This document shows positions 1-10,759 of a stretch of DNA of 62,000 nt, one piece after another. The notes below the pieces were generated by a model. It ran no database searches. It was not told the DNA's origin and was given only the letters and a program-made list of their open reading frames with translations. A program made the translations under genes and the position numbers. Numbering within the stretch: position 1 is the first letter of the stretch; the number at the start of each line of letters is the position of its first letter. The DNA is from Cristatella mucedo (lineage: Eukaryota > Bryozoa > Phylactolaemata > Cristatellidae), in assembly GCA_009760855.2 (NCBI GenBank), contig WPIO01000061.1, positions 697,501 through 759,500 on the forward strand, read 5' to 3'.

Positions 1-17
1 CGCAGAGCGACCTCGGC

Positions 18-63
18 CGAGCGGCGGCTCGGCGGATAAACTTATCCGCTGAGCCGCCGCTCG
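18..63. repeat. GC-rich inverted repeat (22-bp arms)
   Basis: Arms 18-39 and 42-63 are reverse complements with one mismatch around a two-base centre. Further GGCGGAGAAAC / GTTTCTCCGCC inverted motifs continue to about 140. The stretch lies upstream of the first visible TRIM-NHL exon, so it is intronic. Confidence 0.8.
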
Positions 64-210
64 ACGGAGAAGTTTCTCACTCGGCGGCGGCGGCAAAGTT
101 TCTCCGCCGCCACCGCCGCCGTGACCGGCGGAGAAACTGCTCTGCCTGTCGGCGCTCGCCTCGCCCCGCGGCTGCTGAACGCCTTCGCGCGCGCGCGGGC
201 TCCGCTGCAG

Positions 211-481
211 AGTGCTACGCTGCCCCGAATGCAGAGAGCAGTACCTGGCGCCTCCTGGCGGTATCCGGCAGCTACCGAGCAACCGGGTGATAGCAAGCCT
301 GCTCGAGCTGGCTGTCGGCGTGGCAGTCGACGATGACGTTCACGGGCCGCAGCAGATGGCGTCGGCGGGCAGTTCGCCGAGGGACCCCGCTATGGCGGCG
401 GCGGCGGCGAGCAAGCGCTGCAGGGCCTGCATGCGAGAGGACATGCAGGCCCACGCGCTCTGCCTCCACTGCAAGAAACAG
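211..481 (+). CDS. TRIM-NHL exon: RING C-terminal half and start of B-box
   Basis: The exon follows a CTGCAG acceptor (AG 209-210) and ends AAACAG before GTGAGG. It contributes one base to a codon begun upstream and then 90 codons. It carries the last RING Cys pair (CPEC), a spacer, and CRAC...CLHC of the B-box. No exon with the first RING ligands is visible in 1-210, so the gene is cut by the window edge. Confidence 0.85.
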
Positions 482-3400
482 GTGAGGGCGCCATTGCCGG
501 CCATGACCTTTACGTAGAGTTTACTCGTAAAGGAAGCGTGACGCAACTCACGCTTGGCATTTATAACAATATTAATAATAGTAAGATTATATAGCATCCT
601 CGGAGAACTTAATCTTTTTCTAAGGATATTAAATATGCTGTAAAGGAATCATTGGCATGCGGTTAGTGGTAGCATGCACAACGTCAAAAAAGCATAACAC
701 GGTTAGAGGTGACATGCTCAAAGTCACCGTGCAGATATGGTCAGTGCCTGTATGCCTAGTGTCAGCAAGCATAACTGTACAAAGGACGAATCACAGGACC
801 CACTAAATGCAGAGATAAATAGGTGAGTTTTAGTTTCGTTTAAAATGTCATCAAGTCATAGGATGTCGTGACGTCAGTCGGGAGTGAGTTCCAGACTTTG
901 GGAGCAACAAACTATAGACACCGTCTCCGAACGATTTGAGGCTGTTACGAGATGTAGGCAAACGAGTTGATTTCGAAAAGTGGGTGATATGATGCTCAGC
1001 CTGAATGGGGAGTAATTTTAATAGGTAGACTGGAAGTTACAGAATTAAGGGACCTAAAAGTAAGTGACAGAACCTTGAAGTCAAAACGCTTCTTTATTGG
1101 AAGCCAGCGTAGGTCGGCGAGAAGTGGTGTGATGTTGCAACTGCGACGCTTACTACAGACAAGCCTAGCTGCAGAATTTTGCATCAACGGTAGCTGCCTG
1201 ATTTTGCACGCAGGTCGCCCAGCAAGCAGCGAGTTGCAGGGATCGAGAGACGGATGTTACAAATGCGTGAATCAATGTGGATCTAGTATCCCTGTTTAAG
1301 CAAGCCCCAAATTTAGCATTGCTATGTAGCTGAAAGTAGGGACACTACTGTAGAACTGATGTGGCCGTCTGGTGCAAGTTGGAACAGGACACCTAGATTT
1401 CGTGCACATGCAACAGGAGATATGCTGACAGAGCCAATTTTTGCGTTAGGCTTTCCAATTTCTGAGTCACTCTTGTTTTTCCGATAACTAGTAAGTTGGT
1501 TTTGTCGTCACTTAATTTGAGAAAGTTTTCTGCCATTCGTGTAAGAATGGCAGCAATAGTGCAGCAAGGGAATTAAGACAGTTCGTCAAGCTGGAGGGCT
1601 GGGAGGGATCAAAGCAAAGCTATAACTGAGTGTCATCAACATAGAAGTGAGGGCCTAAATTGTGCTTGGTGATCGCATCGGCTAGAGCAGGGGGTCGGCA
1701 AACTTACCGGACTGGTTGGCCATTTCAGGAGGTCAAAAAGGCAAATTAGGTCAGAAGAAACCACGCCCACTCCATAGGTTAGGTGAATGGGCGTGGCCAT
1801 ACGGAGAAACAGTCGCAACAGACGCGTAGCCATGCACAGCAATTATAGGGGTATTCGTTTATCATCGTTTATCCCCCCCCCCTCAGTTAGCTGCTTCTGT
1901 TTCATAGAAGCACCAGACATCAGTTCTAAAAATAAACACGAGCCACAGCTTGAGCTGCAACCAGCAGTACTAAACGAGTACAAAACCGCGAAAATTCAAT
2001 TAGGCCGCCGGACCCAACAATAATTAACTAGAGGTGGGCGGCGTTAGGCCGGACTGGAGACTAGCTAGGCCGTATCAGGCCTTATCTGACCAGAGTTTGC
2101 CGACCTCTGGGCTCGGGTGGGAGTGTAAGCTGTGTCTAGAAGCTCGTGAAGCCCTGAGGTACTCCATACTTCAGCGGTTCCTCGGATGCTTGTTTTCCGT
2201 TCACATTAATACGCTGGAGTCTCTCACTGAGATAGTTTATCTTCGACGGCTCGTGCCGACGAGCTCGGAATAAGACAGGAAAAAATTCTGATGCGACTGA
2301 AGCGACAAAGTTCGGAGAAGGTAGGTAGAGAATGCAAAGTGTGCTGATGCATTTCGTTCAAGCGACAGACAGAAGTATTTAGTGCTAGCATCGTTTGCCA
2401 TCCATCGGTCGAAATGAGCGCGAGCCGCTAAAGTAAATGAGCGCGAGCGGAAAAAGTAAAGATTAAATGCCATCAAATGCCAAAGATTAAAAGATTAAAA
2501 GTTGATCAAACAGCCTCGTTCATACATACATTGGCGCTCGGCGCCCGCGCAGCCGTGCCCGCTCGCGCCGTTTCGCCGGCGGCGTCGACAGCTGCCGACT
2601 TCGCTCTGGAGCCTGCGCGGCGACGACGTTCTTGCAGATATGCGCCGACTGCAAGGCGGCGCACCTGCGGCAGCTGCGGCTGGACGTGAGCCTGCTGGTC
2701 GGGCGCGTGCGGCGACAGCTGCCCGGCGTGGCCGACCGCATCGCCGAGGTGAACAGCGCCGCGTCGGCCGTGCACGCCAACGCCGACAAGCTTCGCGCCG
2801 AAATTGGCTCGCTGTTCGACCGCCTGACATCGGGGATGCGGGCTCGCGAGGGCGCCCTGCTCGACGAGCTGCGGCTGCACGAGGAGGACCAGGCGCGCCG
2901 GATGCGCGTCCAGCGCGCCGAGTGCGACTCGGCGCTCGCGCGCGCCACCGAGTTCTGCGACTCGCTCGAGGAGCGCCTGCGCGCGGCAGCCGGCGGCGGC
3001 GAGCCGTCCGAGGTGGACGCGGTCGCCTACCATCGGCAGTGCGTCGACCAGCTGAAGCACCTCGAGCAGTTCGACCGGCAGGCCGACGACGAGCTGCGAC
3101 CGCGAGCGCTCCGCTTCCGCCGCAGCCGCTGCCTCGACATTGTCGAGACGTGCGAGGTGGGCGCGCTGGTGCCCGCGTCGGCGGCGGAGGCCGACATCGG
3201 CGCAGCCGCCGCGGCGTCGACGCCGGAGCCGCTCGCGCGGCTGCTGCGCGGCGCCGGCGCTGCGGACGTCGCTGGCGGCCGCCCGTACTCGGCGGCGGCG
3301 ACGCTAGCGGAGCCGCTCGGCGTCGCATCGGCCGCCGCCCCGAGCGTTGGCAGCTTGTCGCCGCCGCCGCTTATCGGGGCGGCGGCGCCGGTGCGCGAAG

Positions 3401-6222
3401 CACCGAGCCTGCCGCCGTTGGACGGCGTCAGCCTGCTGCGCCACCTGCTGTCGCCGGCGCAGTCGCTGCAGCCCGACGTCGCTGCCGCCAGCTCGCCGTT
3501 CGAGACCATCAGGCGAGCATTCGCCGAATACATGCGAGCCGTGCGTCCCTTCGCGTCGCCGACGCCGCCGACCGCCGAGAGCTACGCGGGTGGCCTTCTC
3601 CCGTTCACGACGACCGAAGGCGGCGACGGTCTCGCGTCGGATTTCCTGCTGCGCCGCTTCGAAGAAAGGGCGGCGGCGGTGGCCGCGGAGAATGGCGGCG
3701 GCGGCGACGGCTACCCGCTTACGATGTCTCCGGACCTGACCGCCGCCGCCGCTGGCGGTCAGGCGCTGGCGCACGCGTATGGCGGCGACGACTCGATTAT
3801 GAGCGAAGACTCGGCACCGCCGCCGGACGGCGCGCCACCTTCCGGCGCCGAGCGAATGACAGCCGACATCGACGACGACGACGGCGGCGGCGTGGCCGAG
3901 CCGCCTCGACCGCGCGGTTTCCTGAGCGTCATTTCAGCGGCGGCGAGGCGCGGCGTGCCGCACGCCGGCATTCGCGGCGGCGGCGGCGCGCAGATTGACT
4001 ACCACCGCAAGGTCATGCCGTCGTTCAAGATCGGTAAGTGACAGCCGGGGCAGCTGCCGCGTAGGGCGGCGCGTAAAGCGGGCGTAGGAGGGCGCGGCGC
4101 GGCCGGCACGTGAATGCATCTGCAGAGCAGACCAGGAGATTCGCTCCGCCATGTCACAGTCGCACCAGAGGTTTGCTCCGCTGCGTCGCAGCTGCGCCCT
4201 CCCCGATCGCGAGACGGGGGAGGGCGCAGCGAACGTCACGAACGTCAGGGCGCTGCACCGTCGCCTTTCACGCCGCATGCGTGAGCAGCTTTTGGAGAGG
4301 GAAGTGCGTAAGGGATTTGGGTAGAGGCGTCCAGCAAGTCTGTCACGAGGACTTGCGGCTATTTAGCAATTTTCATTTTAATTTATTATTATTATATTAT
4401 TTTTATTATTATTTTATTTTATTTTAGCAATTTTTATATCTATTGCAATATAAATTATATGGCAATACAGCAGTTACGTGTATGCATATTATTCTATACA
4501 TTATATATCAATTGCAAATTGCTGCTATTTAGTGGTGACGTGCTCCGACGTCACGATCGAGGTCGTGAAGTTCAAGTGCTGCAGCAGGAAATCCTGTATT
4601 ACCCACTGCGTGCTGGAGCCGACGGCCATCGAGGCTTTTTTGTCCGGTGCGGAATCGAGGCTCTTGAATTAGCCGCCATTGAATGCATTTTGACCCTTCG
4701 CTGCCCGGCGAGCTGGCTCTAAAAGGTCGTGCTCGTCCACGTCACCCGTCCTCCTTTTCGGCGGCCTAGCTTCCTGTCTCTTCTGCTTGCCGTCCTTCGT
4801 GTGTCTAAATGTGACTGAAAGTTCGACACGTTTTTTGTATTCACTGTGTGTCTCTACCCGACGTCCGATGATAATCAAGCCCCCCTCCCCCGTCAGCTTT
4901 ATTTCGCTAATTTGGTTTGCTTATATAAATAGACAATTTTGTCGCATGCGGTAAGCGAATTTTCAAAATGGCTTTTCCGTCAACGGCGCCACCAATTTGC
5001 GACTACGCCTAGAGTCTTAGCCCTGGCGGGTAGCGGTAGTAAGGTTCTCGCTCGCCACGACCCAGGTCGTGGGTTCGATTCCTGCTGCAGGCGATCCTTT
5101 ACTGCAATGTAATGTATCTCCGTCTGTAACTCTACAAAGCCATACAGACTATGTGGACGTTACGCAGGAGAGTTTTGTATAGCGCACTCACAGCCTAAGC
5201 GACTTTCGGAACGCACTGCAAGCCGCCGCCGAGGTCGCCGCCGCCGCTCTCGCCACCGTGCGCATCGCTCAGACTTCGCGCCCGTGCGACAGGCGACATT
5301 CGCGTGGCGATTGGGCTTCCGCATCTGGCGAGGATCGCGAGAAGCAGCTCTCAGCGCTTACGCGCGCGCACGACCTTGGGTTGCAGGGGCCCGCGGCACG
5401 GAGAGCGGCGCGTTCACGTGGCCCCGCGGAGTGGCCGCGTCGCCAGTCAACGACACCGTCATCGTCGCGGACAGCGGCAACCAGCGAGTGCAGGTGTTCG
5501 ATCGCCAGGGTCGGTTCGTGCACGCGTTCGGCTCGTACGGTCAGGCCGACGGCCAGTTCGACACGCCCACGGGCGTGGCCGCCACCTCGTCGGGCTACAT
5601 CGTCGTGTCGGACCGCTACAACAATCGCCTGCTCGTCTTCGACGCGTACGGCGACTTCGTGCGGCGCATCGGCGGCGGCGCCGGCGCCGAGGCGGGCCAG
5701 CTGTCGCAGCCCTGGGGGCTAGCGTGCGATCGGCACGACCTCGTCTACGTCTGCGACAAGGGCAACCACCGCGTGCAGGCGTTCCGCCTGGCCGGCGGCG
5801 ACTTTGTGCGCTCGTTTGGCCGCTTCGGCGAGGCCGACGGCGAGCTGAGCAGCCCCAACTACGTGTGCGTGTCGGCCGACGGCGAGCGCGTGGCGGTGAG
5901 CGACAGCGGCAACAACCGCGTCCAGGTGTTCGACGCCGCGTCCGGCGCGCACGTGGCGACGCTCGGCGGCGGCGAAGGGTCGGCGGCCGGACAGCTGCGG
6001 CGGCCGCGCGGCGTGGCGATGGACGCGCAAGGCTACGTGGCGGTGGCCGACAGCGGCAACAACCGCGTGCAAGTGTTCCGGCAGGACGGCGCCCTGCACT
6101 GGGTGTTCGGTACGTGGGGCCACGGCGACGGCAGCATGAAGGGCGTCGAGGGCCTGGCGCTGAACAGCTGCGGCCAGATTGTCGTCGTCGACCGCGACAA
6201 TCATCGCGTGCAAGTCTTTTGA
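211..6222 (+). CDS. TRIM-NHL protein, thin/abba (nhl-1)-like; 3' part of gene, three exons
   Basis: Coding exons are 211-481, 2638-4033 and 5387-6222, with GT-AG borders and phases 0 and 1 that join one open frame of 833 residues to TGA 6220-6222. In order it encodes the end of a RING finger (CPECR then LPSNRVIASLLELA), a B-box whose Cys/His ligands are split by intron 1 (CRAC...CLHCKKQ / ICADCKAAH), a helical coiled-coil region, a long Gly/Ala/Pro/Asp-rich linker, and six NHL repeats that should form a beta-propeller. From family knowledge, TRIM-NHL proteins are cytoplasmic E3 ubiquitin ligases or RNA regulators. RING, B-box and coiled coil resemble Drosophila thin/abba, a TRIM32-type protein of muscle, more than Brat or TRIM71. 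That orthology is my inference from remembered sequence. The first half of the RING and the start codon lie upstream of the window. An AATAAA at 6871-6876 is a plausible poly(A) signal. Confidence 0.9.
565..1705 (-). mobile_element. LINE family A fragment (CR1/L2-like), degenerate
   Basis: Lies in TRIM-NHL intron 1. On the minus strand it reads from the reverse-transcriptase C-terminal part (QNSAARLVC, TPLLADLRWLP) to a TATTATTAATATT tail near 570-585. Frameshifts and stops show it is dead. Confidence 0.75.
2638..4033 (+). CDS. TRIM-NHL exon: B-box end, coiled coil, low-complexity linker
   Basis: Acceptor CTTGCAG (2631-2637) and donor G|GTAAGTG at 4034. The exon holds 465 codons plus one base. 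The first residues ICADCKAAHLRQL complete the B-box. About 160 residues follow with helical, charged coiled-coil character, then a long Ala/Gly/Pro/Ser linker with an acidic DDDDGGG stretch, ending HRKVMPSFKIG just before the first NHL repeat. GC content is extreme, so several antisense frames are also open by chance. Confidence 0.88.
5015..5101 (+). mobile_element. tRNA-derived SINE head
   Basis: Contains the B-box-like GGTTCGATTCC followed by GGCGATCCTTTA, as in the other SINE copies of this window. It is cut at about 5101 by a family-B LINE tail. Confidence 0.55.
5102..5220 (-). mobile_element. LINE family B 3' end
   Basis: Starts with ATGTAATGTATCTCCGTCTG and runs into AGGAGAGTTTTGTATAGCGC, the reverse complement of the family-B 3' end. 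It lies in TRIM-NHL intron 3, about 170 bases before the last exon. Confidence 0.65.
5387..6222 (+). CDS. TRIM-NHL terminal exon: six NHL repeats
   Basis: Acceptor GGTTGCAG (AG 5385-5386). The joined codon reads ...FKIG-ARGTESGAFTWPRGVA, which fits the F-G-x-x-G-x-G-x-F-x-x-P-x-G-V-A consensus at the start of NHL repeats. Six repeats follow, each with a V-A-D/S-x-x-N-x-R-V-Q-V-F core (for example VADSGNQRVQVF, VSDRYNNRLLVF, VDRDNHRVQVF). The last repeat ends exactly at the stop, as is usual for TRIM-NHL proteins. Confidence 0.93.
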
Positions 6223-6890
6223 CGGCGGCCGGCTGGCGAGCGACGTCGCTCCGCGGCGAGCGTACTCTTCTAGGCGCAGCGCCGCCGCAACGTTCAGCCG
6301 CAGCGGCGGTGGTGCGGCGGCGGAGCGCTGCGAGGGTGCGGTGGGGCGGAGCGGGAGAGCGGTCGGCGGAGGCGCTGCGCTCCGAGCTGGCGTAGTGCTG
6401 CTGCGGCGGCGGCGGCGCGCCGCGTCGGCATCTGAGATGAGCGCTCGTCGGCACCGACCGACGCCAAGTGCGTTCGCTCTTTGCTCGAAATCTGGGCTCG
6501 CAGCTTTGCTAAAGATGAGTTTCTACCAAGTGGCTCGCTCGTCGCTGACGACGTCCTCGCTGGATAAGCTTCCTAAGCTTCCTAAGCTCAATGGCTCGCG
6601 CGAATGGAGCGCCGTCTGTCGGCGCGCCGCGCCCCCTCCTGCGGCTGCGGCTCCTCGCGTAGCCGGAGACCGCTACGCTGCGCTCAAGCGTCTCGAAGAA
6701 GTCTCAAGTTCGCTTCATTTGAAAACCGGGTCCGTCGCGTCTACGAAGCCGCGGAGAAGCCCGGTGCTTCACACGCTGCATGTGCTGCACCCAGTGCTCT
6801 TCCCCCCAGACTTCATGCGACCTTTCGCTTCCTGATCGATTTCTAAATTACAGTGAAAATGTTCGTGAAAAATAAAACGTAAAAAGTAAA
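6223..6890 (+). other. Probable 3' UTR of the TRIM-NHL gene
   Basis: GC-rich sequence follows the stop and turns AT-rich near 6840. AATAAA at 6871-6876 is the first canonical poly(A) signal. A different frame stays open from 6179 to 6835; see findings. Confidence 0.5.
6871..6876 (+). terminator. Candidate poly(A) signal AATAAA
   Basis: Canonical hexamer about 650 bases after the TRIM-NHL stop, in an A-rich context. Confidence 0.45.
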
Positions 6891-6899
6891 AAATTCAGA

Positions 6900-7342
6900 A
6901 ATATTAATTCTAATGAATTAATTCCGAATAAATCTGCTCCGATGTAGAAGGGATAACTTGAAATTTAAAAGGAAAAAACCGTTTCGTAGAAACGAAATAC
7001 TTACTTAGAGCAAACGATTTTAAAAGAAGCTGCGGATCACTCACAACGTTATCCTGTTTTGTGAGTGTAATTAGACGCGATATAAGTGATATGTATTGTA
7101 CTGCATTCGTCGAGACGTCCTACTGTGGCATTCGGCGTGGCGCTCGGAAGGGTACGATTGCGAGCGAAACGCTCGAGAGCTAGCGCCAATAATTACCGAC
7201 ACCACGAAACTCCCCCACACGATGGAATTATTCTACGACGCAACGAACAGCAGTCGCGAGCTTCTCTAACCAAAGTGCAACGCACGCTCGAGTGGTGAGG
7301 GCGGGCAAACACGCTCGGCTCAGGTTCGCAAACTGTCGGGAA
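6900..7342. other. Intergenic, no gene seen
   Basis: AT-rich sequence downstream of the TRIM-NHL poly(A) signal. I see no coding potential or clear repeat. Confidence 0.4.
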
Positions 7343-7715
7343 GAGCGATACAATTCGGGCTTGTTTAGATAAGGATATCACGTCCAAGTTGGTCCATGCA
7401 TTTGTGACATCCCGTCTCGACTTCTGCAACTCACTGCTTACTGGCCTACCAGCATGTGCGACCAGGCGATTGCAGCTGGTGCAAAACTCTGCAGCTAGGC
7501 TTGTCTGTCGTGAGCCTGCTTGTACCTCAACTGCTCTCCTGACTCTACTATCCTTCCCACTTTCTCTTTGTTGCGTGAGATGAAGTCTGCTGGCTACCGA
7601 ATGCATACCAAAAGATACTTGGGCTGTGAATACGCTATACAAAACTCTCCTGCATAACACCCACATAGGCTTTATGGCTTTGTGGAGCTACAGACAGAGG
7701 TACATTACATTACAT
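7343..7715 (+). mobile_element. Chimeric LINE: family A reverse transcriptase joined to family B 3' end
   Basis: 7343-7520 is family A (SKLVHAFVTSRLDFCNSLL, LQLVQNSAARLVCRE). At about 7526 it switches to the family B end (CTGCTCTCCTGACTCT ... CTATACAAAACTCTCCTG) and stops in a TACATTACATTACATTA tail. Confidence 0.7.
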
Positions 7716-9968
7716 TAAAACAAACACCGAAATAAACCATCGTTTAATTGAAGGCAAACTAATAAATACAGCTGCAACACATCAATTACGCCAACCAAGA
7801 AAATACTGCTCTCAATTCTCTCAAATCGTGTACATATTCTGACTTGACCATTTTACCGCATGCGATGGTTGGGCAAAAAAAGAGAAATATGTCGAGTTCA
7901 GCCAGACAAGACTCGGTTAATTCGTACTCGCCTTTCTCAGTAAAGCCACGGCTTTCCACAGATAAGGTGAATCAATATTTAAAAACAGTCGAAGAACAGT
8001 GCAAGAGCCAATGTGCGACATTGCATCGTTAGAACAGACATAACACGATCAGATGAGCAGATGATTGACTTCCGGGTTTAAAATAGGCGAAACTGGTGGG
8101 TAAAGCTACATTCGCAGCCGGCGACAAGTCTGTCGTGGTGCCAGCATGCGAACAACGATGCACTCCTTGAAACAAGTGGCAGCACACACAGCATATCAGC
8201 AGCAGTGACCAGCCATCCAACCAGCCAGCCAGCGATGAGCCACCGGCAGCCACCGAGCAGAAATGCTCGCGGCATCTCTTGCGATGATTGAATTATATGA
8301 TGAATGATGACACAGGCGTTGGCCTTTCGGTTGGCCAGACAACTGAGTTGCAGCGAAATTTCTCATTTTATTTGGCTCATTCTTGTCTTCGACCTTAAAG
8401 CGAGGAAGAGAGACAAGAAAACAAGTGACAGCAGCAAAACTAGCAGCATCCCATTCGCACCAGCCAAGCTCGATGACCTCGCAGAATGCACCCTTCGAAT
8501 GCAACGAGAGTGAGCACATGCACACACAAAGCATAGATCAAGTGCATCAGTGGTTTCCGTGCTGCTTTTGGGCCCACCTTAGAGCTGCAACTGACGCTGC
8601 AGCAGCTGCCGACGCTAGCTTGCTACTCTGCAGGTAGCCGGCTCTCCACTGCGCCTCCAGTCGCATGTAGATCCCGCCAGCATACTGCAAGCAACCGTGT
8701 GCAGACCAGGTTCAAGCAGCTGGTCCAAGCCGAACACAAGCCCAAGTTCTCGAGATAGCATGCGCAAAACCGCAGCATTTCACTCAATAGTCAAAGTGTA
8801 GCAAAATAGTCTTCTAACAATGCACTGCACTCGATCGCCTGCTGTCTTCGGTTCGGTTCTGAGGCTTGAAGAGAAAACGTAGCGAAATGCTATGCTGTAA
8901 GGAGCTCCGTTGCAAATGCAACCGCATTATCAAATACAGCACATTACTGGACGCAGCTGCATGTCGCGTTGTATTTGGCCTTGAGTGCTCGATGGATGGA
9001 TGACGACGAGCTAGCGAAGTGAGCTGCACGTCCGCACTGGTGCAACTCTAGATGTGAATTGGCTTCTGAATCGGTGGAAGATGACAGTACACTTTGCCTT
9101 TTAACCATACTGCCTGACTTGTCAACTAAATAGTGCATTGAAATCCGTAACCGTTTCAGGGGGGGGGGTCTTCACTAATCACTGCTGGCGATATTATTCT
9201 GTGGGCAGCAAACTTGATTCGAGAAACTTCTTTCGGTTTACAGATGGTTTAAGAGGTTGGCCTGGCTTGTCTCGCCTGGCCAAACTGCAGCTCAGGATTA
9301 CAAGCTGCCGGCAGCTCTCAAATCTGTGAGGCCCCGTTGACTAGCTGCACCGGTCAACAGTCTCCAAGTAGCATGCAATAGGTCATCCACTCGTCGAGTT
9401 GCCTCGCCCAGGCTCTAGAACTCTTCAACGCAAGCACCTGCGGCTAGCAAAGCTTCTATGCAGCAGGCCTGCAAGACTGACTTGCAGATCCACCTCTTCA
9501 GGACTGTGCATGATGTAAGCTAGCTGACCTTTCAAGGCAGCGCTAGAAAATGAGCACACAATGGAAATTATTGCCAACACTCAATAATACTCAATAGCGA
9601 AATAAAATAAAAGTAAAATATCAGGAAAAAATAAAACAAATATCACAAAACAGTCAAACTAGCTACTAATATCTTTCTTGCAGCATCGATCCTTCTTTTC
9701 AGAGCATCAGACGAGTGTGAGCCAATTTGACTTAGTTCAAGTCTGCCACTCGTTATCGGCTCAAATTGACGAAGCACGCATATGCTCCATATGGCAGCAA
9801 GGTCACAAGTCACCTTGCTTTAGTGACACTGCCCACTAGAGCTGTGGAAAAAATGCATCAGGGTACGTCGACAGCAAATGATGTTATCATACGTTTGGGC
9901 AGAGCTCCAGCCATTAATATGGCTTGATCATTAGCTTGCATGTCCAAAGATAAGCGAAGCATGCAATG
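7716..9968. other. Intergenic, no gene seen
   Basis: Only short open frames with no recognisable domain. A run of nine G occurs near 9160. I cannot assign a function to anything here. Confidence 0.4.
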
Positions 9969-10040
9969 CCGAGAATATTATGCTCAGAGAATAAGCTTTA
10001 ACGACCGAGAATATTATGCTCAGAGAATAAGCTTTAACGA
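9969..10040. repeat. Perfect 36-bp tandem duplication
   Basis: Two identical 36-base units, 9969-10004 and 10005-10040, starting CCGAGAATATTATGCTCAGA. The length is a multiple of three, so a local open frame repeats 12 residues, but that frame looks non-coding otherwise. Confidence 0.9.
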
Positions 10041-10134
10041 GGAAAACACTCGACATGCATATCCAACAGCATCAAAGATCATCTGCAATAAGAAGAAAAG
10101 ATTAATACAGAGCTTTCATTTTAAAATTAAAGTA

Positions 10135-10272
10135 TAGCTGATTTAACGGCCTCATTTATATCGCAGCAGAAGAGCCTCTAAGGCTATCACAATCGCTTGC
10201 TGCGAGCAATAGAGGACTGCCTGCATCAGTACTCGAATCCACGACCTGGCTCGTGAGGCACAAGCACCTTAA
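10135..10272 (-). mobile_element. tRNA-derived SINE, degenerate
   Basis: Minus-strand copy with the 3' motif AGCTGATTTAACGGCCTC and a decayed B box (ACTCGAATCCACGACCT on the plus strand). Confidence 0.6.
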
Positions 10273-10759
10273 TCTTAAGCATAAAACCGGGGTTATCGTG
10301 ATAGAGCCAATCTCACTTGAAAATTATACTAGGCGGTCTTCACATTTAAAATCTCCAAAAGATGTCGGCACACACGACCCTGCTTTAACACGGCGTAAGC
10401 ACGTGACTTCTTCAACCCCGGTAACTATCAAAGTTACAGTCAAAATTTTTGCTCTTACTCCTTTTACAGATATACAAGCACTTATTGCTGTCTTCAGCAA
10501 ATGTAGCCCTGGAGGAGGAAGGCTGATACATCTCTTATTTAGTTTAACCGAGTCGCAATCCCCGTAGGTCTTCCAGGGTAAGGTCGCGGCTAAAAACTTT
10601 TAACACAGCAAGAACCTTGACTGTGATGGGTGGTCATATCAAGCTTCCAATTCTATATGAGAACCTGACAATGGCTACAAAATGCTGTTGCTAGCCCACG
10701 TGGATCAATGCCCACAACCGAGAAACTCTGTTAGGCCACTAAAAGTCACCAGCACATAC

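Noticed and set aside
2495-3328. Long antisense open frame over TRIM-NHL exon 2
   Set aside because: Arg/Ala/Pro-rich mirror of a very GC-rich coding exon, with no domain. The sense frame has clear family matches.
4513-4670. Possible extra TRIM-NHL exon (VVTCSDVTIEVVKFKCCSRK), phase-compatible with the preceding donor
   Set aside because: It ends in a stop without a good donor, and direct joining of 4033 to 5387 gives a perfect NHL start. It could at most be an alternative last exon.
5304-6454. Long alternative frames on both strands over the NHL exon
   Set aside because: They shadow the NHL frame. Arg-rich composition without motifs is typical of GC-rich antisense or shifted frames.
8088-8534. 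Short open frames near 8.1-8.5 kb as small genes
   Set aside because: No domain, no splice context and overlapping frames on both strands.
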